A stretch of 64,000 nucleotides of DNA from Candidatus Gastranaerophilales bacterium (GTDB taxonomy: Bacteria > Cyanobacteriota > Vampirovibrionia > Gastranaerophilales > CAJFVJ01), in contig CALUSR010000001.1 of NCBI GenBank assembly GCA_944323485.1, positions 130,437 to 194,436 on the forward strand, written 5' to 3'. Each line of letters starts with the position of its first letter. Position 1 is the stretch's first letter. This document shows positions 8,680 to 16,229 of the stretch, piece after piece. The translations under genes were made by a program, and so were the position numbers. The notes below the pieces were generated by a model. It worked only from the letters and a program-made list of their open reading frames with translations. It was not told where the DNA came from and searched no databases.

Positions 8680-9655
8680 AGTGTTTTCTTACCTGTTTTT
8701 TTACTATCGGCAAAATTTCGTTTAACGCTTCATCTAACGGTTTTGAAATAGTGCATCCTGCAGCCAGATCATGCCCGCCTCCGCCGAAAAACTGCGCAAT
8801 CTTGGCAACATTAATCTCCTTTGAACGAAAGCTTATTTTTGTTTCGCCTTTGAGATTTTCTTTCAATACCATTGCAATTTCAACGCTGTCAATTTGCTTT
8901 AGTGCCTCAACAATTCCATCGATATGATCATCTTCCGCACCAAATTTTTTCAGAACAGAACGACTAATCATTGTATAGGCTATTTTATCCATTTCTTCAA
9001 AAACAGTATTGTCAAGCGCATAATTATGCAGTTTGAACATGGCTATCGGCTTGCTTTCATAACACTTTTTGTAAACTAAAGAAGGAGATATTCCTTTATC
9101 AACAAGATATTTTGCAGTCTCAAAAGTTTTCGAAGTTGTATTTGAAAATCTGAATCCTCCTGTATCGGTCAAAATTGCCGTATAAAGACAAAGCGCAATA
9201 TCTTTTGTTATCTCAAAATCAAATTTCTTGAGTAAATCAAAAACAACTTCTCCTGATGAAGAAGCATCTGGGTCTATTATGTTCACATCAGCAAATTTCT
9301 GACCGGTAACATGATGGTCTATATTGATTGTTTTAGATGCTTTTTTGAAAACGGGAAGAGCATCTCCCATCCTGTCTAAAGCAGCACAGTCAACAGAAAT
9401 TGCCAAGTCATATTTGCCGTAGAGTGATTCATCATAAGGCATTTTCATATTTTTAATTCCGGGCAAAAATTTGTATATATCAGGCAATTTACCATTAATT
9501 ATGCAATCTATTTTCTCAATGCTTTTTACTGTTTTAAGCGCTTCACAAAGCGCAAGAGTTGACCCGAGAGTATCTCCATCAGGTCCTATATGTGATATAA
9601 TTACTACATTCTTTGATGTGTTTATATTTTGAATAAATTCAGATAAATATTGCAT
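8657..9655 (-). CDS. nrnA: DHH/DHHA1 phosphoesterase, NrnA-like nanoRNase/pAp phosphatase
   Basis: 332 residues from ATG 9655, the normal NrnA length. Motifs in order: ISHIGPDGDTLGS (DHH motif II-like DxD), DHH in NIDHHVTGQ, and the DHHA1 signature GGGGHDLAAGC near the C-terminus. Enzymes of this type degrade 2-5 nt RNAs and dephosphorylate pAp to AMP, using Mn2+, in the cytoplasm. The frame is open to 9793, but that N-terminus is hydrophobic nonsense overlapping the divergent panE promoter; GTGAGGA before 9655 decides the start. Operon with yihY. Confidence 0.92.
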   Translation of the reverse strand: MQYLSEFIQNINTSKNVVIISHIGPDGDTLGSTLALCEALKTVKSIEKIDCIINGKLPDIYKFLPGIKNMKMPYDESLYGKYDLAISVDCAALDRMGDALPVFKKASKTINIDHHVTGQKFADVNIIDPDASSSGEVVFDLLKKFDFEITKDIALCLYTAILTDTGGFRFSNTTSKTFETAKYLVDKGISPSLVYKKCYESKPIAMFKLHNYALDNTVFEEMDKIAYTMISRSVLKKFGAEDDHIDGIVEALKQIDSVEIAMVLKENLKGETKISFRSKEINVAKIAQFFGGGGHDLAAGCTISKPLDEALNEILPIVKKQVRKHYGVHNSK

Positions 9656-9732
9656 CAAATCCTCACCCGCTTTATTTTTAAAATTGTACCATAAAAATAA
9701 ATTTAGATTCAGCACAAAAAGGACAACCAAAT

Positions 9733-10659
9733 ATGAAAATAGCAGTAATAGGCATCGGAGCAGTAGGCGGATATTTCGGCGCAAAACTCGCAAAAGCGGG
9801 CTATGATGTCACATTCATCGGAACCGAGCGTTCCGTAAAAGCGCTCAAAGAAAACGGATTGTTTATCAAAAGTTACAAAGGTGACATAAAAATCAAAAAT
9901 CCTAAAGCTTACCACGCCTTCGAAGCAATCAAAGATACCGATGTTGTCCTGTTCTGCGTAAAATCTTATTACACAGAGTCCATCGCAAAAAACCTCAAAG
10001 AAAGAATCAATGATAAAGCTGTCATCATTTCTCTGCAAAACGGCATTGAAAACGAAAATGTCCTTGCTTCCGTCTTCGGTAAAGAACGAATTATCGCCTC
10101 AGCTGTCTACATCACGGCTGCATCAAAACAACCGGGAGTCATAAACCACACAGGCTACGGCAAAATTATCCTCGGAGAAATGGACAAAAAAATTACCCCG
10201 AGGGTTGAAGAATTGCAAAAAATGTTTTTGAAAGCTGATATACCGGCAGGAACAAGTGATAATGTCCTTAGGGAACTCTGGAAAAAACTTATCCTCAACA
10301 CGGCTTATAACGGATTTTCAACTCTGATAGACAATACCCTCATTGATATCCTCAAATTCCCCGAGGCAAAAATCGCATTCGCAGATGTTCTCAAAGAAAG
10401 CCAGAAAATAGCAAACGCAGAAGGTATGGAGATTTCTGATGATGATGTCAACGGGATTGTTGAAATGCTGAATCAAGAAAGTTTCATAAACTTCAAAGCA
10501 TCAACCCTTCAGGATATGGAAAAAGGGAACCCCGTCGAAATCGATACCCTTCAGGGAACAATTGTCAGAACGGCACAAAAACATGAACTGAAAGCACCTT
10601 TGAACAACCTTATCTATTCGTTGATTAAACTAAAATACCTGGGGAGAAAATCCGGTTAA
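9733..10659 (+). CDS. panE: 2-dehydropantoate 2-reductase
   Basis: 308 residues, standard PanE/ApbA length. The N-terminal Rossmann fold shows GIGAVGGYFGAKLAKAGYDV for NADPH binding. The C-terminal helical domain carries the catalytic Lys region (ELWKKLILNTAYNGFSTL) and the ending motif around NPVEIDTLQG. It reduces ketopantoate to pantoate in coenzyme A biosynthesis. AAGGAC sits 10 nt before the ATG. No other pantothenate gene is nearby. It converges on trmD with 4 bp between stops and no clear terminator. Confidence 0.93.
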   Translation: MKIAVIGIGAVGGYFGAKLAKAGYDVTFIGTERSVKALKENGLFIKSYKGDIKIKNPKAYHAFEAIKDTDVVLFCVKSYYTESIAKNLKERINDKAVIISLQNGIENENVLASVFGKERIIASAVYITAASKQPGVINHTGYGKIILGEMDKKITPRVEELQKMFLKADIPAGTSDNVLRELWKKLILNTAYNGFSTLIDNTLIDILKFPEAKIAFADVLKESQKIANAEGMEISDDDVNGIVEMLNQESFINFKASTLQDMEKGNPVEIDTLQGTIVRTAQKHELKAPLNNLIYSLIKLKYLGRKSG

Positions 10660-10663
10660 AACG

Positions 10664-11416
10664 CTAAAAAGAAATTTCCAGCTCTTTCAGAACTTCATCC
10701 AAAACTTTTTTCTCAAGTTTTGTCAAATCATCTTTCTTCAAAAAAAGCTCAAATAAATCGGGGCGTCTTTGATATGTCCTCAAAAGCTGCTGCTTCAAAC
10801 GCCATTTTTCTATCTCTCCATGATGACCTGAAAGAAGAATATCAGGCACTCTCATCCCACGGTATTCAACAGGACGTGTATACTGCGGATATTCAAGCAA
10901 TCCGTTCGAAAACGAATCATAATCAGCGGATTCAATCTTCCCTAAAGCCCCTTCTATATTCCTGCTGATAGAATCAATCAGACACAGAGAAGCCAGCTCA
11001 CCGCCCGTTAAAACAAAATCACCAATAGAAACCTCGAGAACATCAAGAGATTGCCTTATTCTCTCATCAAATCCTTCATAATGCCCGCATAGCAAAATTA
11101 GCTGACTTTTCTTCGATAACTCGACAGACATCTTATGGTTGAAAGTTTGTCCCTGAGGTGTAAGCATTATTGCCTGAGAGTTTGGCAGTTTCTCAATGCT
11201 CTCATAAGCCTTAAAAAAAGGCTCGCACATCAACACCATGCCGGCCCCTCCGCCATAAGGCGTATCATCGACATGCCTGTGTTTATCAAGAGTAAAATCT
11301 CGAGGGTTAACTGTGTTCAGCTCAATAACTTTATTCTTTAAAGCCCTTGACATAATACTGAAAGAGCAATATTGTTCAATCAACTCCGGAAATAGTGTTA
11401 TTACATCAAATCTCAT
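10664..11416 (-). CDS. trmD: tRNA (guanine-N1-)-methyltransferase (m1G37)
   Basis: 250 residues. The SPOUT trefoil-knot signatures are present: LLCGHYEGFDERI and SIGDFVLTGGELA, then the ending LLSGHHGEIEKWR that binds tRNA. TrmD methylates G37 of tRNAs reading CNN codons, preventing +1 frameshifts; it is essential. The start overlaps the rimM stop by 4 bp (ATGA), the usual rimM-trmD coupling. Confidence 0.98.
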   Translation of the reverse strand: MRFDVITLFPELIEQYCSFSIMSRALKNKVIELNTVNPRDFTLDKHRHVDDTPYGGGAGMVLMCEPFFKAYESIEKLPNSQAIMLTPQGQTFNHKMSVELSKKSQLILLCGHYEGFDERIRQSLDVLEVSIGDFVLTGGELASLCLIDSISRNIEGALGKIESADYDSFSNGLLEYPQYTRPVEYRGMRVPDILLSGHHGEIEKWRLKQQLLRTYQRRPDLFELFLKKDDLTKLEKKVLDEVLKELEISF

Positions 11417-11934
11417 TCTTCATCCACCAACCCGGGAATATTGTTTATAACAATCATCTGCTTTTGTATGTCAACAACCGGAACCAAATCTTTGACAAAC
11501 GGGACAAGATACTGCTTTTTCTGTTCGTTTTCAATCGAAATAATACTGCCGCTTCCCTGATCCGCTACAAATTTAATTGTTCCTAAGAGCTTCATTTTTT
11601 TATCATAAGCAGGAAGCCCGACCAAATCAGCTATCAAAAACTCATCTTCTTCAAGATTTTGCTCAAGAATACTCTTTTTTACCTTGAGAATAAAACCCTT
11701 TAAGTCATTCGCATCATCAACGGAGTCAACAGTCACAAATTTTATAATCATTTGTCCCTTGTGAAAGCGCAAAGCTTCAACTTTCAAAGGAAATTTATCA
11801 TTATCTTTTTCGAGAATAAATTCCTTTACCATCTCGAGCTGTTTTTCTCTGCCATGGGTATAACCCGCACGAACTTCGCCTTTTATTCCGTAAAAACCTA
11901 CTATTTTTCCTGCAGATAAGTATTCTTTGTTCAT
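11413..11934 (-). CDS. rimM: Ribosome maturation factor RimM
   Basis: 173 residues. The N-terminal RimM domain begins SAGKIVGFYGIKGEVRA, the family hallmark (GKIvgphGlkGevkv). The C-terminal PRC-barrel domain includes DLVGLPAYDKKMKLLGTI and the YLVPFVKDLVP ending. RimM binds S19 and helps mature the 30S head. It is coupled to trmD downstream and follows ylqD, matching the ylqD-rimM-trmD order of Firmicutes; rpsP and khpA are not next to it here. Confidence 0.96.
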   Translation of the reverse strand: MNKEYLSAGKIVGFYGIKGEVRAGYTHGREKQLEMVKEFILEKDNDKFPLKVEALRFHKGQMIIKFVTVDSVDDANDLKGFILKVKKSILEQNLEEDEFLIADLVGLPAYDKKMKLLGTIKFVADQGSGSIISIENEQKKQYLVPFVKDLVPVVDIQKQMIVINNIPGLVDEE

Positions 11935-11963
11935 AAAAAATTTCCTATTCGATAAACCAAAAG

Positions 11964-12344
11964 CTATAATTTTATCTTTTCAATTATACCATCTCTGACA
12001 ACAATTTCAGCATCTTTAACTTTATCATACAAATTATCGCCAATCTTCAGCTCGAAATAATTATCAAGCATGCCTGTTACCACTTCTTCTTCAAGAGGCA
12101 GCCTGTCAAAATCATTATGATGATCAACAAGCTCCTGCTTCAAAAAAACAAGCTGTTCAAGCTTGTGACTGAGCTCATTTGACAATACCGTATCCTGTCT
12201 CTGTCTTATGCGGCTCTCTGTCTGCAAAATCTGATCATCAATCAGAGCAATTTCACGCAAAAACTCTTCTTCCGTTTCTTCTTTGAATTTTTTTGTCAAA
12301 ATTGTCTTGACTGTCACAGAACGTTTTATAAAAATCTTATCCAC
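11964..12344 (-). CDS. ylqD: YlqD-family protein, GTG start
   Basis: 126 residues from a GTG at 12344. AGAAGG lies 6 nt upstream (12351-12356) and decides this start over the longer frame reaching 12443, whose extra 33 residues look non-coding. The protein starts with VKTILTKKFKEET-type sequence typical of YlqD, a central coiled coil (about residues 25-75), and a C-terminal segment rich in acidic and beta-strand residues. YlqD is uncharacterised, but conserved next to rimM-trmD in Firmicutes. That synteny here is the strongest support for the name. Confidence 0.75.
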   Translation of the reverse strand: MDKIFIKRSVTVKTILTKKFKEETEEEFLREIALIDDQILQTESRIRQRQDTVLSNELSHKLEQLVFLKQELVDHHNDFDRLPLEEEVVTGMLDNYFELKIGDNLYDKVKDAEIVVRDGIIEKIKL

Positions 12345-12467
12345 AGAATTCCTTCTCATCCATAAATATGAGCAAATAAAGCTATATTTTAAAATATAAT
12401 ATATTTCATAACCGTTTTCACTCACCGTTACTCTAATTTTCAAACAACAATATCGGATAAAATAATT

Positions 12468-13241
12468 ATGAAAAAACTAATCTTGTTTCTGCTGCTGATA
12501 TCTCTCTTCTTATCAGGTTGCTCTGATAAAACAAAAAACAGAGATGTTCTCTCAAAAGTGCAGGGAGAAAACAAAATTGTAGTGGGCGTAAAATACGACT
12601 CAAAACCCTTCGGATTTATAGACAAAGATAACAAACTCAAAGGCTTTGATATAGACATTGCAAAAGGCATCGCAAAAAGAATTCTGGGTGATGAAAATGC
12701 TGTTGAGTTCAAACAGGTAACCCCATCAAACCGCATACTCAAACTGTCATCAGGCGAAATTGATATGATAGTTGCCACCATGACCATAAGCCAGAGCCGC
12801 ATGAACTTAGTAGAGTTCACACAGCCCTATTACAAAATCGGTCAAGCAGTCATGGTCAAAAAAGACAGCGGTATATACTCAACAAAAGACCTCAACAAAA
12901 AAAGGGTCGCCATAATCTTAGGCAGTGTGTCAGAAAAACAACTTCGTCTGCTCGCTCCCGATGCAAAAATTAAAGGCTATAAAACTTACTCGGAAGCCTA
13001 CTCAGCTCTGTTAAACGGCAAAACAGACGCCATATCATCAGATGACTCAATTCTCTACGGTTTTTTGTACGACAACAAATCTCTGCGCATTCTCCCCGAG
13101 AGATACACAAAAGAAAATTATGCAATAGCTTACAGAAAAGATGAAAAATCAAAAAAATTCGGAGAAAAAGTCGAAGAAGCCCTCCTTGACATGCAAAAAA
13201 GAGGCGAAATTACACAAATAAAAAGAAAGTGGATAAAATAA
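12468..13241 (+). CDS. Amino-acid ABC transporter substrate-binding lipoprotein (SBP_bac_3)
   Basis: 257 residues. The signal peptide ends in the lipobox LSGC (Cys about residue 22), so the protein should be lipid-anchored. The mature part is a family 3 periplasmic-binding fold: VVGVKYDSKPFGFIDKDNKL, KGFDIDIAKGIAKRI, then the hinge KKRVAIILGSVSE. These bind polar amino acids such as Gln, Glu, Arg or His and deliver them to an ABC permease. No permease or ATPase gene is adjacent, so it may serve a transporter encoded elsewhere. Ligand unknown. Confidence 0.9.
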   Translation: MKKLILFLLLISLFLSGCSDKTKNRDVLSKVQGENKIVVGVKYDSKPFGFIDKDNKLKGFDIDIAKGIAKRILGDENAVEFKQVTPSNRILKLSSGEIDMIVATMTISQSRMNLVEFTQPYYKIGQAVMVKKDSGIYSTKDLNKKRVAIILGSVSEKQLRLLAPDAKIKGYKTYSEAYSALLNGKTDAISSDDSILYGFLYDNKSLRILPERYTKENYAIAYRKDEKSKKFGEKVEEALLDMQKRGEITQIKRKWIK

Positions 13242-13332
13242 CTCCCGTCATTCCGCCTCCGTTTGTCGTTGATGCAGCACCGATAAAAATCATCAAAACG
13301 ATTACGAAATCGGAGTTTTGGCTGCGTTTTTT

Positions 13333-13415
13333 CTTTCTTTTTGCTTGCAACAAAAAGAAAGACATCAACAAAACAGCTTCTTACACAAAGATATTTTGCT
13401 ACGCTCATAGTGACG
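13333..13415. repeat. Hairpin plus REP-like half-site (copy A)
   Basis: An 11-bp perfect inverted repeat, arms 13333-13343 and 13351-13361 around loop CTTGCAA, is followed at 13387-13415 by the half-site AAAGATATTTTGCTACGCTC plus ATAGTGACG. Both parts recur together at 14821-14902. The pair lies in the non-coding stretch 13242-14006 after the SBP gene. The hairpin with flanking T- and A-runs could also end transcription in either direction. Confidence 0.7.
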
Positions 13416-13654
13416 TGACGGGATGTTCTTTCGTTATCCCTAATATGACGGAAATAATACCACTCAGTCTATTTCTAAAGTTTTATTAAAGACATAATAA
13501 AACTTACGTTTAAAACAAATAAAAACGGGTATAAAAAATTTAGACGAGTTTATTAATAATATAAACCATTTTATATAGCGTAACAAAGAAGAATAACACA
13601 ACAAACTAATAATCGTACATTAACTGATAAACAATTGACTTACTTTTATATAAG

Positions 13655-13743
13655 CTCTCAAATACGAATGTATCGGGACATACCGGAGAAATTCGTACGG
13701 CATGACATGTCACCATAGACAAAGGATTGCCGACCTGAGAGTA
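13655..13743 (+). ncRNA. Candidate structured RNA, three-way junction
   Basis: Three nested or adjacent helices can be drawn: P1 GCTCTCA (13655-13661) with TGAGAGT (13737-13743); P2 TACGAAT (13664-13670) with ATTCGTA (13692-13698), extended by GTAT/ATAC; P3 CGGCA (13699-13703) with TGCCG (13729-13733) enclosing the palindrome TGACATGTCA. A TTGACT at 13636 could be a -35 box. I could not match it to a riboswitch, ribozyme, SRP, 6S or tmRNA consensus. It lies about 260 bp before the pseudopilin gene, so it may be a leader element or a free small RNA. Confidence 0.35.
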
Positions 13744-13752
13744 AAGTTTAGA

Positions 13753-13815
13753 AAAACCTCAAAAGCAATATCAAAAGCACAAAAACAGATGTGCTCATCT
13801 GACATGGAGGTTTTC
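13753..13815 (+). other. Long hairpin with alternative inner stems
   Basis: GAAAACCTC (about 13753-13761) pairs with GAGGTTTTC (13807-13815). Inside, AGCACA (13777-13782) can pair with TGTGCT (13791-13796), or AGATG (13788-13792) with CATCT (13797-13801); the two inner stems share bases and exclude each other. The outer 3' arm has a T-run but no long tail. It may be the 3' part or terminator of the RNA candidate just upstream. Confidence 0.35.
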
Positions 13816-14006
13816 TCTTATTAACATCAAGGTCTTTTTCATGCTTGCTGATTGATATTTTATTCTCATCAGCAAAAACAGCCTTGGAGTCAAGTAAATC
13901 AAACAATTCATAATAAAAATACTACGAATAAATGATTTTCATCTTTTATGTCATAGAGTATTATTAGTTTGTTATGTATATATAACAAAAGAAAGGTGAA
14001 AAAGAC

Positions 14007-14693
14007 ATGATAAAAAAAGGTTTTACGTTAGCCGAAGTTTTGATTACATTGGCAATCTTAGGTGTCGTCGCAGCATTGACTATCCCTGGTTTGCTTGCAA
14101 ACACTCAAGGTAGACAATACTCGGTAGGTTACAAAAAAGCAGTTTCTACTTTCGGACAGGCTATTAACAAAATGGTCGCTATGGAAGGCGTTGATATGTC
14201 AAACTGGTCTGATGCGGTAGACTATGCAGGCGAAAAGAAATATGATACTTTTGTCGACTTTATGGAACAAAACTTCAATGTTCAAAAAGTAAACGGTGTT
14301 GACGTTTATCTCTCTGATGGTACAGCATTCAGAGGTATAGGAAACATTCCTCAAACAAATTATGCTGATGGAAACGCAGGCGGCGGATGTACAGCAGAAA
14401 GTCCTTGTGTAGTTGTTGTTGATACAAACGGTGATGCAGGTCCGAACAGACAGACAACAATCGGTAACAACGGTGCTCCGAAAGTAAACGACCAATTCTT
14501 TATGGTTATCACTGACGTTGCAGCATTCCCTGCTTCAAACGACTTGAAAGACCCTGATACTGGGGAGCCGATTACAGTTGTAGGAACAGCAGCACTCGGA
14601 TGTCAAAAATATTGTACAGAACAATCTATAACACAAAATACAGCTAAAGCTACAACATTCGTTATGACAGGTTCTACTGCAGGTGCTAACTAA
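14007..14693 (+). CDS. Type IV pilin-like/pseudopilin protein
   Basis: 228 residues. The class III signal peptide is explicit: short leader MIKKG, cleavage after Gly, then FTLAEVLITLAILGVVAAL with the conserved Glu at +5. Prepilin peptidase (PilD) would cleave and methylate it, and the mature hydrophobic helix packs into a type IV pilus or type II secretion pseudopilus. The globular part is Gly/Asp-rich and has three Cys residues around CGG-free segments GGGCTAESPC and GCQKYC that may form disulfides. AAAGGTG lies 8 nt before the ATG. It stands alone with its own terminator; no assembly genes are in the window. Confidence 0.92.
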   Translation: MIKKGFTLAEVLITLAILGVVAALTIPGLLANTQGRQYSVGYKKAVSTFGQAINKMVAMEGVDMSNWSDAVDYAGEKKYDTFVDFMEQNFNVQKVNGVDVYLSDGTAFRGIGNIPQTNYADGNAGGGCTAESPCVVVVDTNGDAGPNRQTTIGNNGAPKVNDQFFMVITDVAAFPASNDLKDPDTGEPITVVGTAALGCQKYCTEQSITQNTAKATTFVMTGSTAGAN

Positions 14694-14710
14694 TAAATAA
14701 TTAAAATAGC

Positions 14711-14750
14711 AAAAAGAGCGGATTCTTCAAAAAGAGTTCGCTCTTTTTGT
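14711..14750 (+). terminator. Rho-independent terminator after pseudopilin gene
   Basis: AAAAAGAGCG (14711-14720) pairs with CGCTCTTTTT (14739-14748), ending in a T-run, 17 bp after the pilin stop codon. Confidence 0.85.
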
Positions 14751-14820
14751 ATTTCTCCACCCCACACCCCGCATCAATCTCTCACCCGATTACAAAATAA
14801 GAGCTTTGACTACTGCATTT

Positions 14821-15063
14821 TTTCTTTTTGCTCGCAACAAAAAGAAAGAAATAAACAAAACTGCTTCTTACACAAAGATATTTCGCTTCGCTCAATATGA
14901 CGCCTCCACGCCTCTTGTCACCCTGAGCGCAGCGAAGGTCTAAAACTCTTTTTACACAAAGATATTTCGCTTACGCTCAATATGACTCCCCTGTCACCCC
15001 GCTGGCGCACTCAGCTTGTACGCCTCTATCCTCAAAGACTCTTCGCCTCCGCTCAGAGTGACG
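14821..15063. repeat. Cluster of REP-like palindromic half-sites (copies B-E)
   Basis: The hairpin TTTCTTTTTG/CAAAAAGAAA (14821-14830, 14838-14847) repeats the one at 13333. Half-site copies follow at 14874-14902, 14917-14941 (inverted), 14958-14986 and 15034-15063. Shared pattern: AGAT or AGAC, three to five bases, TTCGC, two or three bases, CGCTCA, three bases, TGAC. Inverted neighbours 14917-14941 and 14958-14986 form a BIME-like palindrome. This fills most of the non-coding interval 14694-15092. Confidence 0.75.
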
Positions 15064-15092
15064 GGAGGAAAGCGCTTCTGTCATGCCAGCTC

Positions 15093-16049
15093 CTACTCAA
15101 ATCTGTCATTCTTTCCGATTTTCTTCAATTTCCGTTCTCTGAACAAATTCCCAAATCTGCCATAAAACCTCACATCCGTGAGCAAAACCGCCTTATTCTT
15201 ATCCCCCGTTGCCACAACTATCCCTCTTTCGTCATTGTTCAAAACAGTGCCGCCCTTTTCAACTATACCGTCATAAGTGACAACTCCAACCCTTCTTATC
15301 TCAAGAAGAGCATCTTTATACCTTGTATAACAACAACTCCATGGATAAGACGCTCTCACAAGATCGTAAATCATCTTTGCAGGCTTTTCCCAATCTATCA
15401 CCAAATCTTCATAAAAAATCATCGGATAATAACTTGCCAGAGCCTCATTTTGAGGAAGAGGAATGATAAGATGTTCATCAAGATTGTTAAGCAGCTCGCC
15501 GACCATACCTGCAGCCTGATGCGTTGTTCTTATCCTCAGAGTCTGCCCCGTATCAACATCAGATATCGGAACAACCTCCTGCATCAAAATGTCTCCTCTG
15601 TCTATTTTTTCATTCATAAGATGAAATGTCACGCCAGATGATTTTTCACCGTTTTTTATCGTATGAAAATAAGGATTGGCTCCTCGATATTTAGGCAACA
15701 GCGAAGGATGAACATTTACACAGGCAATATTCGGCGCCGCCAGAATGTCTTTCCCGAACTTTTCTCCGCATGAACCGACAAGAATAACATCAGCTTCAAG
15801 CTTTTTTATCTTTGAGATAAAACGCTTGTTATTAACGCTGTTTGTGTTTACCTCTTTGATTTTGTACTTTTTGATAATCGCATAAAAATCATCATTTGAA
15901 AAAAAATCACGGATACTTGCATCCAGAAAATTGTGTCTTAGTCTGTCAGCTCTGAACACGCCGACCAGTTCATGCCCGCTTTGCAAAACTCCCAAAGCCA
16001 GTTTTGCAGCCATTCTTCCATAACCAATCAGAAAAACCTTCATCGTCAT
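15093..16049 (-). CDS. Formyltransferase-family protein (Fmt-like)
   Basis: 318 residues, close to methionyl-tRNA formyltransferase length. The formyl-THF domain has the catalytic Asn/His region CVNVHPSLLPKYRGANPY and IDRGDIL; the C-terminal part matches an Fmt-type OB domain. It would transfer a formyl group from 10-formyl-THF to Met-tRNA, or to an amino sugar if it belongs to a surface-glycan branch. The N-terminus MTMKVFLIGYGRMAAKLAL is Rossmann-like and differs from the usual Fmt start. No def gene is adjacent, so fmt is likely but not certain. Its promoter appears to place the transcript start at the ATG. Confidence 0.75.
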   Translation of the reverse strand: MTMKVFLIGYGRMAAKLALGVLQSGHELVGVFRADRLRHNFLDASIRDFFSNDDFYAIIKKYKIKEVNTNSVNNKRFISKIKKLEADVILVGSCGEKFGKDILAAPNIACVNVHPSLLPKYRGANPYFHTIKNGEKSSGVTFHLMNEKIDRGDILMQEVVPISDVDTGQTLRIRTTHQAAGMVGELLNNLDEHLIIPLPQNEALASYYPMIFYEDLVIDWEKPAKMIYDLVRASYPWSCCYTRYKDALLEIRRVGVVTYDGIVEKGGTVLNNDERGIVVATGDKNKAVLLTDVRFYGRFGNLFRERKLKKIGKNDRFE

Positions 16050-16056
16050 GTTTTAG

Positions 16057-16084
16057 ATTATAGTCTATTTTGCAAAAATTTCAA
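16057..16084 (-). promoter_or_regulatory. Sigma70-type promoter of formyltransferase gene
   Basis: On the minus strand TTGAAA (16084-16079), 16-nt spacer, TATAAT (16062-16057). The -10 box ends 7 nt before the A of the ATG at 16049, so transcription should begin at or next to the start codon. No Shine-Dalgarno sequence is visible. Confidence 0.55.
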
Positions 16085-16110
16085 ATTTAACAAAGACTCT
16101 TTTTTCAGAC

Positions 16111-16215
16111 TCAGAAAGCTTGCCTGCCGTACAGATGAGGAACCTGTTCGCAGACCGAGCTTTGTGAGCCGGACAAGGCAGGGTCTGCAGCGTGCACTTC
16201 CCCGGCGATTATAAT
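16111..16215. other. GC-rich structured intergenic island
   Basis: About 100 bp with clearly higher GC than its flanks. GCAGACC (16150-16156) pairs with GGTCTGC (16182-16188), and CCTGCC (about 16123-16128) with GGCAGG (16177-16182). Not part of either neighbouring gene. It may be a repeat remnant or an RNA element; nothing in it identifies a family. Confidence 0.35.
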
Positions 16216-16229
16216 CCCATCAGCGGCTA

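Noticed and set aside
13242-14006. CRISPR array
   Set aside because: Repeats are palindromic half-sites at irregular spacing, without equal spacers or cas genes.
14982-15641. 219-codon plus-strand frame over the repeat cluster and formyltransferase gene
   Set aside because: It is antisense to a clear SLLPKYRG formyltransferase and begins inside REP-like repeats.
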